DNA of 64,000 bases from Candidula unifasciata (GCA_905116865.2 CAJHNH020002074.1:222213-286212), one strand, 5' to 3'. Shown: positions 1 through 11,562, numbered from the stretch's first letter. A program made the numbers and translations. The notes: generated from the sequence alone by a model not told the origin.

Positions 1-115
1 TGTCTATTCCGTCTTCCTTTTGTGATAATGACCACATCGCCCACTGCGTGCCAGTTGGTCTATAAAATATAGGTTTAGCCCTATATGCCCAATAAGCCAA
101 AGGGTCCTTTATTTC
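1..115 (+). mobile_element. SINE 3' end, cut by window edge
   Basis: The tract 'accacatcgcccactg..gtgcc' followed by 'ttggtctataaaatatagg' and ending in 'gggtccttta' recurs at 24843-24980 and 42910-43015 in the same order, so this is a dispersed SINE tail. Confidence 0.6.
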
Positions 116-895
116 ACTTACTTTCCCTTCTTTATCCTTTAAAACTTAGATGTACCTAATAGTACATGCTTATGTTTATCAGTGTGCACAGTGTTTTCAA
201 TTGTGCGTATGTATGGAACAGTAAATAATACAAATATGTGTGCATGAATGTATAGATAAGTTGGACATAACTTTTCCTAAATCATACTATATTTTCTTGC
301 CTTTTGTATTTATCCCAATCCTTGGCATCTTGTTTCCCTCACCAGACTTCTGGGTTTAGCTGTAAGCAAGCTAGTGCGGTGGCAATGTCAACACATTGAA
401 TGTCTTCTTCTTTTCATTCTCCCTGGCCGTTGTTTTCAAATGAGAAAGTCGCAGAGCTCTATGAAGGCTGTGGTTTGGCACATGTATTTCACTGATCAAA
501 ACAGTTTGGTTTCTAATGGATGTTAACTGGATAGACCTGATATTTCTCCAAAGTATGTAAACATCTTTGTTGTACAGACATGACTTTACTTTGCCAAATA
601 CACAGTAGGTTGCAATTTCTTTCTGTGAGAGCATAATGGGCGGGTTATCCTTGTCATTATGCCTATGGAGGCGTCGTCTGCCTAGCACAATTAAAGTGAT
701 GACCAGTAGTGAAATCTTCTCAGCTGCTCACCACATTTTTCCATCACCTGGCTGCTATAACTTTACATAAGCCTGATCAAGGAGGGCTAAGCGGGTACTC
801 TACCCCTGCCCATGAATGTATCCCACAGGCTAGCGAAGGGAAGGAGGCGCCTTACATCTCCTGTTGCCAGGGTTTATCCTACCCCACTATCCTGA
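116..895. other. HSPA13 intron, no gene seen
   Basis: AT-rich sequence left of HSPA13 exon 3. Open frames on both strands (for example 371-688) show no family motif and were not called. Confidence 0.5.
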
Positions 896-1445
896 TAACA
901 TCAGATGGAAGATGTATTAAAGAAGCTAAATGTAGAATAGCTCAAGCAAAGGCAGCATTTTACAAAATGAAGAATATTTTATGCGATCTTTCATTCTCAA
1001 TTGAGACGAGAAAAAGAATTCTTAAATGATATATAAATCCTATCTTGATATAAGCAAATGAATCATAGACAGTTGAGTTGGTAGATTGGTGAAACATTTG
1101 GAAGCTGCAGAGATGTGGTTTTATAGATGAATGATGAGAATACCCTTGGACAGATAGAAAGATTAATGAAGACGTCTTGAAAGAAACTGACTCATGAAGA
1201 GAACTGACTGCCCACATCAGAAAGAGATGATCTACATTCTTTGGTCATATAATGAGAAGGAGAAAATGTAAGTACATAGCGACAGTAGGAAAGCTGGAGG
1301 GAAGGAGAGGCAGAGGAAGACCAAGAGAAAAGATGCGGTGTCAGAGTTGATTCAAAGTACATAAGACAGAAGGTTGCGGATAGACATGACTACCAACGCC
1401 ACACGGCACAGACTTCAAGAAGAAGATGTAAACAGCATGACTGCA
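896..1445 (+). mobile_element. Non-LTR retrotransposon relic, RT C-terminal region
   Basis: Translation gives SDGRCIKEAKCRIAQAKAAF, YKMKNILCD and SIETRKRILK, then in shifted frames MWFYRWMMRIPWTDRKINED, a FFGHIMRRRK stretch and GRRGRGRPREK. This is the typical end of RTE-like endonuclease/RT proteins (thumb and C-terminal basic region). Several stops and shifts; a dead fragment inside the HSPA13 intron. Confidence 0.7.
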
Positions 1446-2097
1446 GCACAGTATTCTAGGGTACCTGTCTACACAGGTGAAATTCTGAGTCCCAGTTTTG
1501 AATTTTATGGCTGATGAGTTTAAAAATAAATATATTCAACTTTTTGTGTGTCTCATGATGTGGTAACAAATTGATTCCACATTCTCCTGATATTTATGGT
1601 AAGCTGTTCTGGTGTCTTAGTCTCTTTCAAAACATTTAGATACCAATTGTAGCTCTCAATTTAAGTCTGAGTTTCCTCCTGTAAAACCACATCTTTGAGA
1701 CCTCTGGGAAATTTTGTTGGCATTTTTTTAGGAATTGTCAAAAACAGAAACTATAGATTGGAGAGTGACAGGATAAATAAACTCATCAGGAAGGAACAAA
1801 CAATAATTTTAAGTTTAAGACAAAATAATTAGGTCTTAGAGCTCACCTACTTAGAATTATCAACAACAATAAACACAAATAATTTGCCACCAGTGACTGG
1901 AACAGACAGACAAGGTCCTGAAACAAGTACTCTCTGGTCCAGGGGAGCTGCATTGCAAGACAAGCTTTGAGGGACCGGCAGAGAACACACAGACAAGACT
2001 GAATGTTTAGCATGACTGATGTCGGGCAAAGAATTAAAAAATAACTACCTGTTGAGGAATGATAATAAGACTAACAGTAATAAGAAAAAAGTGTTAC

Positions 2098-2242
2098 CTT
2101 AAATGGATACTGCTTCTGTGTTTCCTGGAGCTCTTTTTCACCAAATTTCTTTCCTATGAATCGCTTGGCATCATACAGTGTGTTGTACGGGTTGTGCTCT
2201 GACTGTGCCACAGCCTTGTATCCAACTAATATACCATTGCCA
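2098..2242 (-). CDS. HSPA13: HSPA13 exon 3
   Basis: The acceptor TTTCAG precedes 2242. The exon reads (T)GNGILVGYKAVAQSEHN, then YNTLYDAKRFIGKKFG and ends QYPFK in phase 0 at the donor AAG|GTAACA. NTLYDAKRFIG is the Hsp70 family signature. Length 145 nt. The next exon is outside the window. Confidence 0.93.
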
Positions 2243-5200
2243 CTGAAATATTTATTTGTAACAAATACTGTTACTATACTGATCTGAATGAAGATGACAG
2301 TTTCATTAATTAAAAATCTGCTTTATAAATTATAATTTTTTTTAAGTAGCTATAAATGTTGAACTATTAGCACTTTGGTCTATCTTCAGTATCCTTTTGC
2401 AAGGGATCTCAAAATGATATATGCTCATTGTGTGGCTTGTTTTGAATTCTACAACCTGTGTTGGGTTGTGATCACATTGGGCCAGGAGTGCAGAGAGTGG
2501 CCAGCAGGTGCTACAGGGTTGAAATTCCAGCAGGTGATTCATGACAATTCACGCCCAGGTGATCTTATTATCTATACAGATGGTTCAGTGTTGAGAGGAA
2601 AGAGAAGTGCCTGGGGGTTCTTAGCAAAAGCCAATGGAAAATCTTTAGTGCAAGAAAGCCTAGCATACAATACCACAACAGCTAGCATGAAAATAGAGGT
2701 GAAGGCGGTAACTGCAATTCTCCGGTGGCTAGAAAACAAGATGCATACACATGTTGTAATTGTAACAGACTCTGAAAGCATGCTGAGAAAGGTGAAGACA
2801 GGGATGCTTCAAGCAGAGTGGCAAGCTTGACAGGGATGGTCACGGGTTGTTTTCACGGGTAGTGAGCATACTTTGAATCTTTTCTCCAGGCCATGCCAGC
2901 ATAGCAGGTAATGAATAGGCAGTCAGATTAGCTGGATCTGCATCACTGGGTGGTGAATTGATACATGACAAGGCAGATGTGGTCAAGGCCCTTTGGGAAC
3001 AAGCAATAGAATCAGTAGAGAAACAAGATTATTACGGCCTGGAGAGAATGAGGCACCTGGGTGTAACCAGAGGGTCTGGCCGGCTCACTACACTCAGAGG
3101 AAAGGTAAGACAGACACATAACCAGACTGTGACAGGTACCATCAGTACTGGAACTCTGCGCTGGCTGCTAAAGATGAGGACAGAGCACTCATGGGAATGC
3201 CCCGAGTGCTGTGATGTCAATTCTTGACTCAACTCAACAACCTTGGTAAGTAAATGGTGCAAGTCATATCCTCAGGTTTACTTACAGCTGCTTACAAGCT
3301 ACCTTTAAAACTTCCTCTTAGGTGCCGTTTGAATCTCAGAAGAAGGCGGAATATTACATGTGTTCACATCCCAAATAATATGTGCTGTTCTGGTTTTGGG
3401 TTCTCCTGTCGACTCATCAGTTTCCGCATACGGCTGCCTGTCCCCCTTCTGAATATTCAGGTTATCATTCTTTATGGCAATTTTTTTCTTTCAGGGAGAG
3501 ATCAGATTCAGATAGACTGTCCATGCCTTTGATGACTATGAGCTGAGTGTGGTATGTTGGATTTTCACCATAATTCCAACATCAATGACAACCATAAGCA
3601 TAAGGTGATCTCTGAATACTGAGTCCTTGTGATCCCCCATACCCTTTATTTTAAATCAACTATTTATCTGTGGTTTACAACTTAGATACGTGGCAGAAGT
3701 CTTGCATAATGTCCATTTCTTCTGGTAAAGATCTTCTAAAGTTCCTTCTGTTTCATCATGTGGTTACAGTAAGGGTGCAAGGCAAAATCTTAAATAAAAT
3801 CTAAAGCTTTAACTTCCTTTCGTGCCTGTAATACACTTTCCTTTTTATACATACACTTGAATGTGACATGTTTATTTTCCAAATCAACATTTGCACTAGC
3901 TCATTTCCATACCTCAGATGCAAGATACATTCAACATTCTAGATGTAAGATCAAAACAATTAGACCTAAAAAAAGTCACAGGGAAAAGATAAAGATAATG
4001 AGAATAAAGCAAGCAAACAATAACTCAATCCCCCCTTGGTAAAACTCCACTTTAAGGTGTGGTGATCCACTTATTTTTGCAGCAATGTAGAAATAGATGG
4101 AGGAACAAATAGAGCTATAACAACACAAACTACTAGAGGAGATATCATAACATTAGGACATTTGCAGAAGTCAAATTAAATTTATTACCAAATTAAGAAT
4201 ATTTAACTCTAATACATAATCAGTACCGCTGTATGGAGAACTGTGCTGAATGATTAAAACTAATAAACTTCAAACAGTCACTTACTAATGTATGGGCAAA
4301 ACAGAGGAAAGTCAACAATATGACAGAAGCAATAATATGGAGCTTTGGGAAATAACTAAGCAAATTTAAGTAATTCAAGAACCAATAAAAAGACACATGG
4401 AGATGGAAAAAACACAGACTGAAAAATCTGAATAATAGTATAACAATGAGGGGGTTTCAAATAAAAACTTTAAAAGTGAGACAGAAATTACAGCAACCAT
4501 GCCACTGTCATGTAACCTGTCAATATTGTTGTTAAGGATGTCATGAGTGTTAAGCATGTAACATCACAGTGCAAACACACACAGCGCTTGACAGTTTCAA
4601 ATAAAAACTTTAAAAGTGAGACAGAAATTACAGCAACCATGCCACTGTCATGTAACCTGTCAATATTGTTGTTAAGGATGTCATGAGTGTTAAGCATGTA
4701 ACATCACAGTGCAAACACACACAGCGCTTGACAGTTAAATGATTGCTGCTCCACTTTTGACGTGCACCAAACAGGAGCAGTTATTTATTTTTTTAATCAA
4801 TGAAGAATACCCTAACATTTCTATAGCTCCTTCACATATTATTTTAGTTTCAGTTTTGTAATATTACAGTTAACTGTCAAATCTAGTTTAATAAATGTTT
4901 TTTTACTATCATATCAAATTTGTCAAATCTGGTGTTGATCTATCTATATATTGTCTTTCTCTGCTTAATGCTGTTAGGCGTCACAGGCATGGCTAATGAT
5001 CAGTTTCCGGGACAGCACTTGCTCGTACTGCATGGTGAGATTGTTGAGTCTCAGCAAATCGTTAACTCCATCCATCTTCTTCTTGGCCTTCCTCTGCCTC
5101 TTAATGTTTCCATTCTTATGCTGTGTACTCTTGCAAAAGATTGATAATGACTACAAAATCCAATTCTGTTAAATCAATCATTTAATTACATACTGCAATA

Positions 5201-6692
5201 AATCCATTATCTGCCTCGGTGTTCTTTTTTCAAACTTTTCCTATTTTATTCGTGCAATAAAGTAAAAACATCAAAGTCTACTTTAATAAACTGTTGATGA
5301 AAAGTAAACACAAACATTCACAATGTTCTGACATTCAATCAGAACATACACTCACGTAAAAGCTACCACACTGGGTATACATTTGTGATCATCTTGAGTG
5401 GTGAGAACAGTTACATTGCCGCTGACTGCGTGGTACATACCAACACATGAGTATGTGGTTCCTGAAACATTAAATATAGAATAAAAAATATACAACTTTC
5501 ATGGAAAACAAAAATATCGGTGATAAAAATTAGGAAAGTACTGACATTTAATATAGATATTTACAAATTAATTTAAATTTTCAGGCCTCAGAAATGATGT
5601 ATCTTAGAAAGGTGGTCCAAGTGACAAGAAGGGATAAAGTCAGCAAACAGAAAATATGCCATGATCTTGAAACCCAGGCCTTACAAACTCGAGCCTGCGA
5701 TGCCAAGAACCAGGCAACCGGACCACAAGGTTGACCCAGGGTTCAATGGGAAAACAACATCTGACAGTCCCTGACTCACAGAAGACTGAAATAAAACTCA
5801 ACCAGAAAGAAAACTGCTGATACACAAGTCTGTCGTTCTCTCTGGAAAAACCTCTATACCCCAAGGTAGAAGAGGATCGACTAAGCAAGTAAGTAAATCA
5901 TGCAAGCTATAAATATAAATTAAGCTGACAAGAAAACAAAATATTTCCCGCAAAATAAAAATCCCCAAACCCACATCTAGAGTAGATATAATCCCATTTT
6001 CTTCTCTTTTATCTGCAATTCAGCACATTCCCTCAATAATCTCACGTCAAAACCTTCTTTGGTTTACTGTCTCTTTTTTTGTTTGCCTGATATCTTTATC
6101 ATTTTGCTCATTACCAACTTTCATTAGCTTTTTGCATTGCAAATTTATTACATGCCATTCACAAGTTGAATTTTATGTTGTCCCATTTCATTTATTAACT
6201 CATTTTATACCAAGGAACATATCATATGTTGACTAACTGCAATGAATCTGCAAATATGCTGTCTTTTGCTCAGGAAATACCCTCTCTCAGGCTGCTATTC
6301 GTTCATCTCTTGATGTTGTCACTCCACTCATTTCGCTGTCTGCTTCTAGTGGCTTGTCTTCCACTTTTCCCTCCAGTTGTTATTATGGCTTTTAACATGG
6401 CCATAATATTTCACTCTCTTTGTCTCAATTTTTTAAATAAAAACATTTTTCACACATAAAAAGCTAATAGTATTTTTATAACAGCTAACAGTTTAATCTT
6501 TGGGTTACACATTGTACATACATAAAAAATGAACAAAAAACTACTGAAATACAAACCAAGATCAATTCCAACAACCCTAGGCTTTGGGGGAGGTAGATAA
6601 ATCTGTGCAAAGTATCCTGCTAACAAAACAGCAAGCACTGCCGTACCTGAAAATGAAGAAGTTCGAACTGCGGTCAAGATGAATATTTTCAT
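2098..6692 (-). CDS. HSPA13: HSPA13 (STCH) Hsp70-like ATPase, 5' half, three coding exons
   Basis: Three minus-strand exons (6692-6557, 5461-5356, 2242-2098) join in phase with GT/AG introns and encode 129 residues. The protein starts with a short N-terminus and a hydrophobic signal-anchor (about residues 14-31, with the run AVLAVLLAGYFAQIYLP), then the Hsp70 nucleotide-binding start VVGIDLGTTYSCVG, followed by IPSVVAFT, YNTLYDAKRFIGKKFG and YPFK. This order, the N-terminal anchor and the LAGYxAQxYLP signature match HSPA13/STCH rather than cytosolic Hsp70. Family knowledge: HSPA13 is a microsome-associated Hsp70-like ATPase without the C-terminal peptide-binding domain. The remaining ATPase domain must lie left of position 1, since exon 3 ends in phase 0 at a good donor. 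The gene runs away from SERAC1. Introns carry LINE fragments and a tandem duplication. Expression control cannot be read from the sequence. Confidence 0.93.
2375..3245 (+). mobile_element. I/Nimb-like LINE 3' part with RNase H, broken
   Basis: RNase H motifs are visible: LIIYTDGSVLRG, MKIEVKAV and VIVTDSESML (first three catalytic acids). A stop follows at 2828, then degenerate SxxGHASIAGNE and a C-terminal module ending LRWLLKMRTEHSWECPECCD, with tail 'gactcaactcaac'. The element lacks RT and is 5' truncated. The C-terminal module recurs at 7762, 26909(-), 36780, 37618 and, more diverged, 56296(-) and 60540(-), so this LINE has been active in the lineage. Confidence 0.8.
3250..4450. other. 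HSPA13 intron, no gene seen
   Basis: AT-rich unique-looking sequence between the LINE relic and the tandem duplication; no splice-bounded coding similarity or repeat recognised. Confidence 0.5.
4454..4733. repeat. Perfect 140-bp tandem duplication
   Basis: Two head-to-tail copies (4454-4593 and 4594-4733) beginning 'gtttcaaataaaaacttt' and ending 'cacacagcgcttgaca'. I see no mismatch between them. It lies in HSPA13 intron 2. Confidence 0.95.
5356..5461 (-). CDS. HSPA13: HSPA13 exon 2
   Basis: The acceptor TTTCAG precedes 5461. The first two bases complete the Gly codon of GIDLG, then TTYSCVGMYHAVSGNV and IPSVVAF follow, ending two bases into a Thr codon at the donor AC|GTGAG. This is the Hsp70 first beta-hairpin with the phosphate-binding TT. 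Length 106 nt. Confidence 0.92.
5640..5890 (-). mobile_element. Possible tRNA-derived SINE
   Basis: Read on the minus strand the stretch has a B-box-like 'caggctcgagtttgtaag' and a 'ttgaaccctgggtcaacc' motif similar to SINE bodies elsewhere in the window. No clear ends or target duplication. Confidence 0.35.
6557..6692 (-). CDS. HSPA13: HSPA13 exon 1 (start codon, signal-anchor)
   Basis: ATG is at 6692-6690; the exon reads MKIFILTAVRTSSFSG, a hydrophobic anchor, PPPKPRVVGIDL, and one base of the next codon (136 nt). The donor is G|GTTTGT at 6556. This ATG is chosen because it gives a short N-terminus before the anchor, as in the family. The intron falls inside the GIDLGTT phosphate-binding loop. 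Confidence 0.92.
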
Positions 6693-6744
6693 AGAACTGC
6701 CATGAATGCCTGTATTTACATTACTGCTGTGTACGCAGGGGGTC

Positions 6745-7075
6745 TCTGAGCCTGAAGATTTAGTACATCATTCCATTTTTCCTCTGATCTCCCTCCACTT
6801 TAAGTGCCTTTAATCTATTTTTCAGTTCAAGCTGGAACTCTTCTCTTATTTTTCCACTGCAAAGTATCTTCATCAATTCACATGTTTATCCCCCCCAGCT
6901 TTTTAAAATTTCAGTTTTTCTACATTTAAGATGTATTCAGTGCCCACATCTGCTCTTCTATATGTTCGGACATCCATCAAAAAGCTACTATATTTGTTAT
7001 TTATACAGAGGTGGTCTATCTGATATTTAGTCATGTAAGCTGGTGAATGCCAAGTTAGTTAGTAAATTTCCTCAT
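6745..7075 (-). mobile_element. LINE endonuclease-domain fragment
   Basis: Minus-strand translation in shifted frames gives YQIDHLCINNKYSSFLMDVR, TYRRADVGTEYILNVEKLKF and NKRRVPA. This is the C-terminal part of an APE-type endonuclease as in RTE-like elements (the usual QIDHxxI...DVRxxRGADVGSDHxLV pattern). The key SDH motif is altered to TEY, so it is inactive. It sits immediately upstream of HSPA13 exon 1. Confidence 0.6.
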
Positions 7076-7439
7076 GCCCAAAGATAGTGACTCTAGTGAG
7101 TAGGTCTGACTGCATGTACACTATTCGTTTTCCAGTTACATTTCACTGTATGGTCTTCAACGCATAATGTATATCTTACAGCTAATACACAAATAACAAT
7201 CAAGTGTATACAAATAATAACCAAGGGCAATAACTGTATAATTAATTATAAACATGAGATTTAGATTACACAATTGCTTTTATTGGGACTTGGTGCCTGT
7301 TGTCACCATAAACTGTCTATAAAAGGTGCCGATGCTCTTCACAAAGTGCCACTGACCTCTGATATGTTTTCTGACAGGTACAACATGGTTGAATGTAGCA
7401 GACTATTATTTCAATTGATATGTTCTGTTTGGCGCTCGT

Positions 7440-7745
7440 AATGATCTATATTAAATTCGGCTATCTTCCGAATAACGGCCCCAAATTATCGAGGCAGAAA
7501 ATATACCCTAACAGGGCCTCAGTCGCGTGTCAATTGCGTATTTCCAGCGACTATACCGCCGCCGCCAAATTGTGAACTTCCGCCACCACCGAGAGTATCC
7601 CCCGCGCCGCTCAGGCAGTGTGGATTGGAGCTAAACTAGATGGCTAGGACTCACAAGCAAATAAAATGAAGGCAGCTGCAGGAAATGCAGTAGCTGCTGC
7701 TCGTAAGTTCCAGCCATCTAGGTTAGCCCTAATCCACGCATACAT
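7440..7745. repeat. Foldback unit A (diverged)
   Basis: It contains an inner imperfect hairpin (about 7612-7740: 'agctaaactagatggctagg' against 'ccatctaggttagccctaat') and an outer arm 'ccctaacagggcctcag' that matches the reverse complement of 8384-8400. It is a relative of the unit at 7921-8507. Locally CpG-rich ('atcccccgcgccgctc'). Confidence 0.65.
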
Positions 7746-7761
7746 AAAGTTTACATAAACA

Positions 7762-7905
7762 TCTCACTACACTCAGAGGAAAGGCAAGACAGACATATAA
7801 TCAGATTGTCACTGGCACCATCAGTATTGGAACTCTGCGCTAGATGCTGAAGATGAGGACAGGGCACGCATGATGCCCCAAGTGCTGTGATGTCAATTAT
7901 TGACT
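7762..7905 (+). mobile_element. 5'-truncated copy of the I/Nimb-like LINE 3' end
   Basis: It shares 'ctcactacactcagaggaaa' onward with the LINE end at 3083-3230, including the Cys-rich end 'tgccccaagtgctgtgatgt' and the 'attgactca' tail. It lies between the two foldback units. Confidence 0.8.
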
Positions 7906-7920
7906 CACATCAGCATAAAC

Positions 7921-8507
7921 AACATTTGGCTCTTCTCCGAACTTCTACCCGATATTATGGCGGCCATATTTTAGGCATATGTAAAATGCGGACTTTCTGC
8001 CAAGGAACAAATCGCGGCAAAACTAGGATTACTTGACAATTTCAAGAGACGCAACATTGCAGACGATAATAGCGACTGTTGACAATTTCGAGCGTTTCTG
8101 CAGACGATAGTAGCAGACGATAATAGCATGCGCAAAACATGATTAAACTCACCGCCAAGTTTATCTCCTGTGCCACTACGCGCAGCGCGGATGGGGGGCT
8201 AAACTAGGTGCCTGGGACTCACGAGCAAATAATTGGAGGAAGTTGCAGGAAATGCGGTAGCTGCTGCTCATGAGTCCCAGATATCTAGTTTAGCCACTAT
8301 CCTCGCCGCGCGTAGTGGCGCGGGGGATACGGTCGGCGGTGAGGCATGGTCACAGAAACAGGTCCGCAAGTAACATATCGCTGAGACCCTGTTAGAGCAT
8401 TTGTTTCGTTAGATGGAGCCGGCATATTTTTAATAGAACTGAGTCCCGTAAGGATATTTTATGGCTGCCATAATATTGGGTCCAAGTTTGGAGGAGAGCC
8501 CAACATT
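7921..8507. mobile_element. Foldback/MITE-like element
   Basis: Terminal inverted repeats: 7921-7968 ('aacatttggctcttctccga') against 8460-8507 (reverse complement 'aatgttgggctctcctccaa'), both followed by 'atattatggc[ag]gccat'. Inside is a second strong hairpin (8170-8325) with arms carrying 'ccactacgcgc' and 'gggctaaacta'. No ORF of note; a non-autonomous element able to fold into nested hairpins. Confidence 0.75.
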
Positions 8508-8509
8508 CT

Positions 8510-9425
8510 ATTATCCTGAAAGCTGAGAACGCTGACAATGTTAAAATCATGGTGGCTTGGAAAAAAACGGTGATGGAGGGTACAGTTCCTGGAAAATGAG
8601 GCAGTGGTCGCCCTCAGCAAAAGGTGGATACAGGACACTGAAGTTGCATTGTCTATGAAAAAGACATATAGAACTATATGAACTAGAGACTTTCTTTTCG
8701 GGTGTGCGTGAATGATGCGAGCGACGTTCCCGTTCTGCTAATTGATCATGATGGATAATCCCAAAAAAACATGTTTCTTCACAATACAACACAAACTATA
8801 TTTTACAGCTAATACACAAATAATTACCAAGAACAATAAATGTAGAACTCATGGTTAAACGGTCCGGTGTAGCAGACCGATAACTAATGCAGACGTGTTA
8901 CAAGCAGGATCCGTGGGGGGCGGCTACTGTTGTTGGATAGCTGCACATTGATCGGCAGTGTGCTCCCTTTGTTTTCATGCAATGTACGACGCAAGTTACA
9001 AACAAACGGCGAAGTTTGTTTGAGGTATGATATGATATGATACAACTACTCCTCTTGTGGTGCGTTTCTTTTATGTATCTTACATAGATATAAGCATGCA
9101 TACAGTGATTCCATATAGATTCAGTTTTCGAAAGAGACTAGCATTAATGCGGTATTCATTATGTATATAATTTTGTAGTTTTAATGTTTTAACTTTACAA
9201 AATTGAAATAATTTATAATAAAAACAAAATCAACGAAAGGTTCGATTGTTGTGTTGCCTGTGCCAGGTGATGCAATCAAATAAATCCAAATCACCTGTTC
9301 TTAGTGAAGTATCTACGTCAGTTATAAACTGATAAGCAGGAATGTTATTGGTATTATTTTATGTTTTTGTTATGTGTTACATTGTCAGAATGAACTGTCA
9401 CCTCCTCAGACAATTGACAAATTTA
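8510..9425. other. Intergenic, nothing recognised
   Basis: Between the foldback cluster and the telomere-like hairpin element. Short frames on the minus strand lack family motifs. A SERAC1 or HSPA13 5' UTR exon could lie here unseen. Confidence 0.4.
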
Positions 9426-9436
9426 ACAGAGATATT

Positions 9437-9987
9437 GGCTTTCCTTTCAACTCCGGTCGGTAGACAAACATCGACAGCCGGTTAGTCGGAGTTATGTCCC
9501 CTTGCTACAGTACAATTACGGACTGGAGACGGCACGAATCAAAAAACACAGTGAGGTCGACATGCAGACCCCGCGCTGCCACTCAAATTAGCGACCGCCT
9601 TCAATTACCGCTTCTTCCGATGCATTACGGAGTGGACTAGAGGAAACGAAACAAGTGACATAGTTACTGTGTGTCGGCGATAGACAGCGTGCAGTACCCT
9701 AGGGTTAGGGTTAGGGTGTGGGTTGCTACTATGAGTTTGTGCGAAGACGAGATGCGGCAACACTAACCTTAACCCTAACCCACACCCTAAACCTAACCCT
9801 ACCGCTAAACCAAACCCTACCCCTAACCCAAACCGTGACCGTATGCTGTCTATCGGCAACACACAGTAATTATGTCATTTGTTTCGTTCCCTCCTGTCCA
9901 GTCCGTAATTGCACTGTAGCAAGGGGACATAACTCTGACTAACCGGCCGTCGATGTTTGTCTACCGGCCGTAGTTGAAAGGAGAGCC
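9437..9987. mobile_element. Hairpin element with telomere-like repeats, 8-bp TSD
   Basis: The arms 9437-9530 and 9897-9987 are inverted copies with few mismatches (ends GGCTTTCCTTTCAACT and reverse complement GGCTCTCCTTTCAACT). The similarity continues inward ('ggaaacgaaacaagtgacat' against the complement of 9865-9895). Both flanks carry gagatatt / gagatact (9429-9436, 9988-9995), a probable 8-bp target duplication as made by hAT-type transposases. Between the arms are (TTAGGG)n-like tracts in opposite orientations at 9700-9722 and 9762-9838. No transposase; a large MITE. Confidence 0.8.
9698..9838. repeat. Inverted interstitial telomere-like repeats
   Basis: 9700-9722 reads as G-rich 'agggttagggttaggg' plus TGTGGG; 9766-9838 reads as C-rich 'cttaaccctaaccc' with variants ACACCC, CTAAACC, CCTACC and CTAACCC. 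Both lie in the arms or loop of the hairpin element, so they are part of it rather than a broken telomere. Confidence 0.85.
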
Positions 9988-10194
9988 GAGATACTGTTAT
10001 TTTTTTAAGAAAAAGCCAAATTACAATTACGTAGATTACTGTCTCCAGGAGATTCCTGACATAAGGAAAAACACTACACTATACCCAGGAGAGAGAAAGG
10101 GGACATGCCCCATTCAGTTGATTGATCTTGTAACGCCTTTTCAATACCTCTTGCAGCACTTACACAAATGTATAAATACTTTTACTTAGTTGCC

Positions 10195-10815
10195 CCTCAT
10201 CTTCCTTTACATCTTGAGGTGTAGAGGTTTGCCAGAGAGATCACTAGTCTTTTCTATCAGCAGTTTTATTTCTGGCTTTGTTCCATTTGAGTCCTCTATC
10301 AGTGAAGGACTGTTGAATGTTGTCCTCCCAGAGAACCATGGGTTGTCCTGGTGGCCGATTGTCTCCCATTCTGCATTCATGTCTAAACCATGGTAACTGA
10401 CTGATCCACTCGAGTTCATAAGGCCTAGGTTTCAAGGTCATGATGTTTGATTGCGAACTTTGTCCCTTCTTGTCACTTGGATCATCTTTCTCATATACAT
10501 CATATTTGAGGGCTGAAGCTGGCTTCTGTTAGCTGTTATCATTGTCCATGACACACACCCATATGTCATTACTGGCACTTAGGTAGAGTGGTATACAGCC
10601 ATTTTTGCCCCCTTGCTAATTTATCTTTTGCTGAGAAACCTCCATTTTGTGGCCTGGAAAAGTCTCCCGGCTGTTTTTTAAGCAGCCAGCTCTGACTTGA
10701 TGCCTCCATTCTGGTCTATTATGTCTCCGAAGTATTTGAACTGGTTGACCTGCTCCAGTGCATCTTGTCCCATCATGATTTAATGTTTCTTCACCTCTTT
10801 TGAGATCAGTATGGT
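10195..10815 (-). mobile_element. RTE-like LINE relic, RT C-terminal region
   Basis: On the minus strand the shifted frames give LEQVNQFKYFGDIIDQNGGI, then MIQVTRRDKVRNQT, and a diverged end. VNQFKYFGDIIxxNG and KxxQxTRRDKVRNQ are the thumb/C-terminal landmarks of RTE-type proteins. No intact frame. It abuts the Helitron at 10912. Confidence 0.6.
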
Positions 10816-11562
10816 TTTTAGTTTTGGACTGATTGTTGCTAATCTCTATCTCAGCCTTTACTATCCAGACAAATAAACTGGACTGAAGATATGCCTCAGA
10901 TTTCACATTTATCTATATATATAAAAATCAATGTTTGTGTGTTTGTTTGCCCCCTATAGACTCGGAAACTACTGAACCGATTTAGCTGAAATTTTCAGGA
11001 TATGTTTGTTTTGATACCGGATTTTGAACCACCGTGGTTTGAAATTCAACCTGTCACTGTTAGAGATAGGTGACCACAATTTATGCCATAATATCCGTAA
11101 CTAATATTTATACCTTCAGTGATTTCTAATTAGTAATTGCGCATGCGCCGTAGTTACCATTCGCCGGCGAGTTACGTGCAGCCAACGCCTTCTCTAATAC
11201 ATAGAGTAGGTCGTGGTACAGCAAACAAGACTATCTCTATATTTGCCACAATAACCATATTAAACACGATTTCTATTTTCTGTGTTTTTTTTCAAACAAT
11301 CTTCGATTGGGGAGGGGGGGGGGGGAGATAAAAGGGGGGGTGGCAATCAAGGACTATCTCGACGTCGGCGCAGACAGTGACTGCGACATTAACTTCATTA
11401 ACCGTGTTAGACACGTGCGATTTCTATTGTTGTGCCGTTTCATTAATATATCTGGAGTATCTGTCTATGAGAAAACAATTGCCTGCGGTTTTGAATTGTG
11501 TTTTAATCGCGACACAGTAAAAGGGACACACATCTCTAATAGTTAACTTCTCTTTTCGTTGC

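Noticed and set aside
371..688. 105-residue minus-strand frame as a further HSPA13 exon
   Set aside because: Does not contain the expected ATPase motifs that follow YPFK, and no phase-0 acceptor leads into matching sequence.
9700..9838. Chromosome-end or fusion site
   Set aside because: Tracts are short, degenerate and enclosed in an inverted-repeat element with target duplications; unique sequence and genes continue on both sides.
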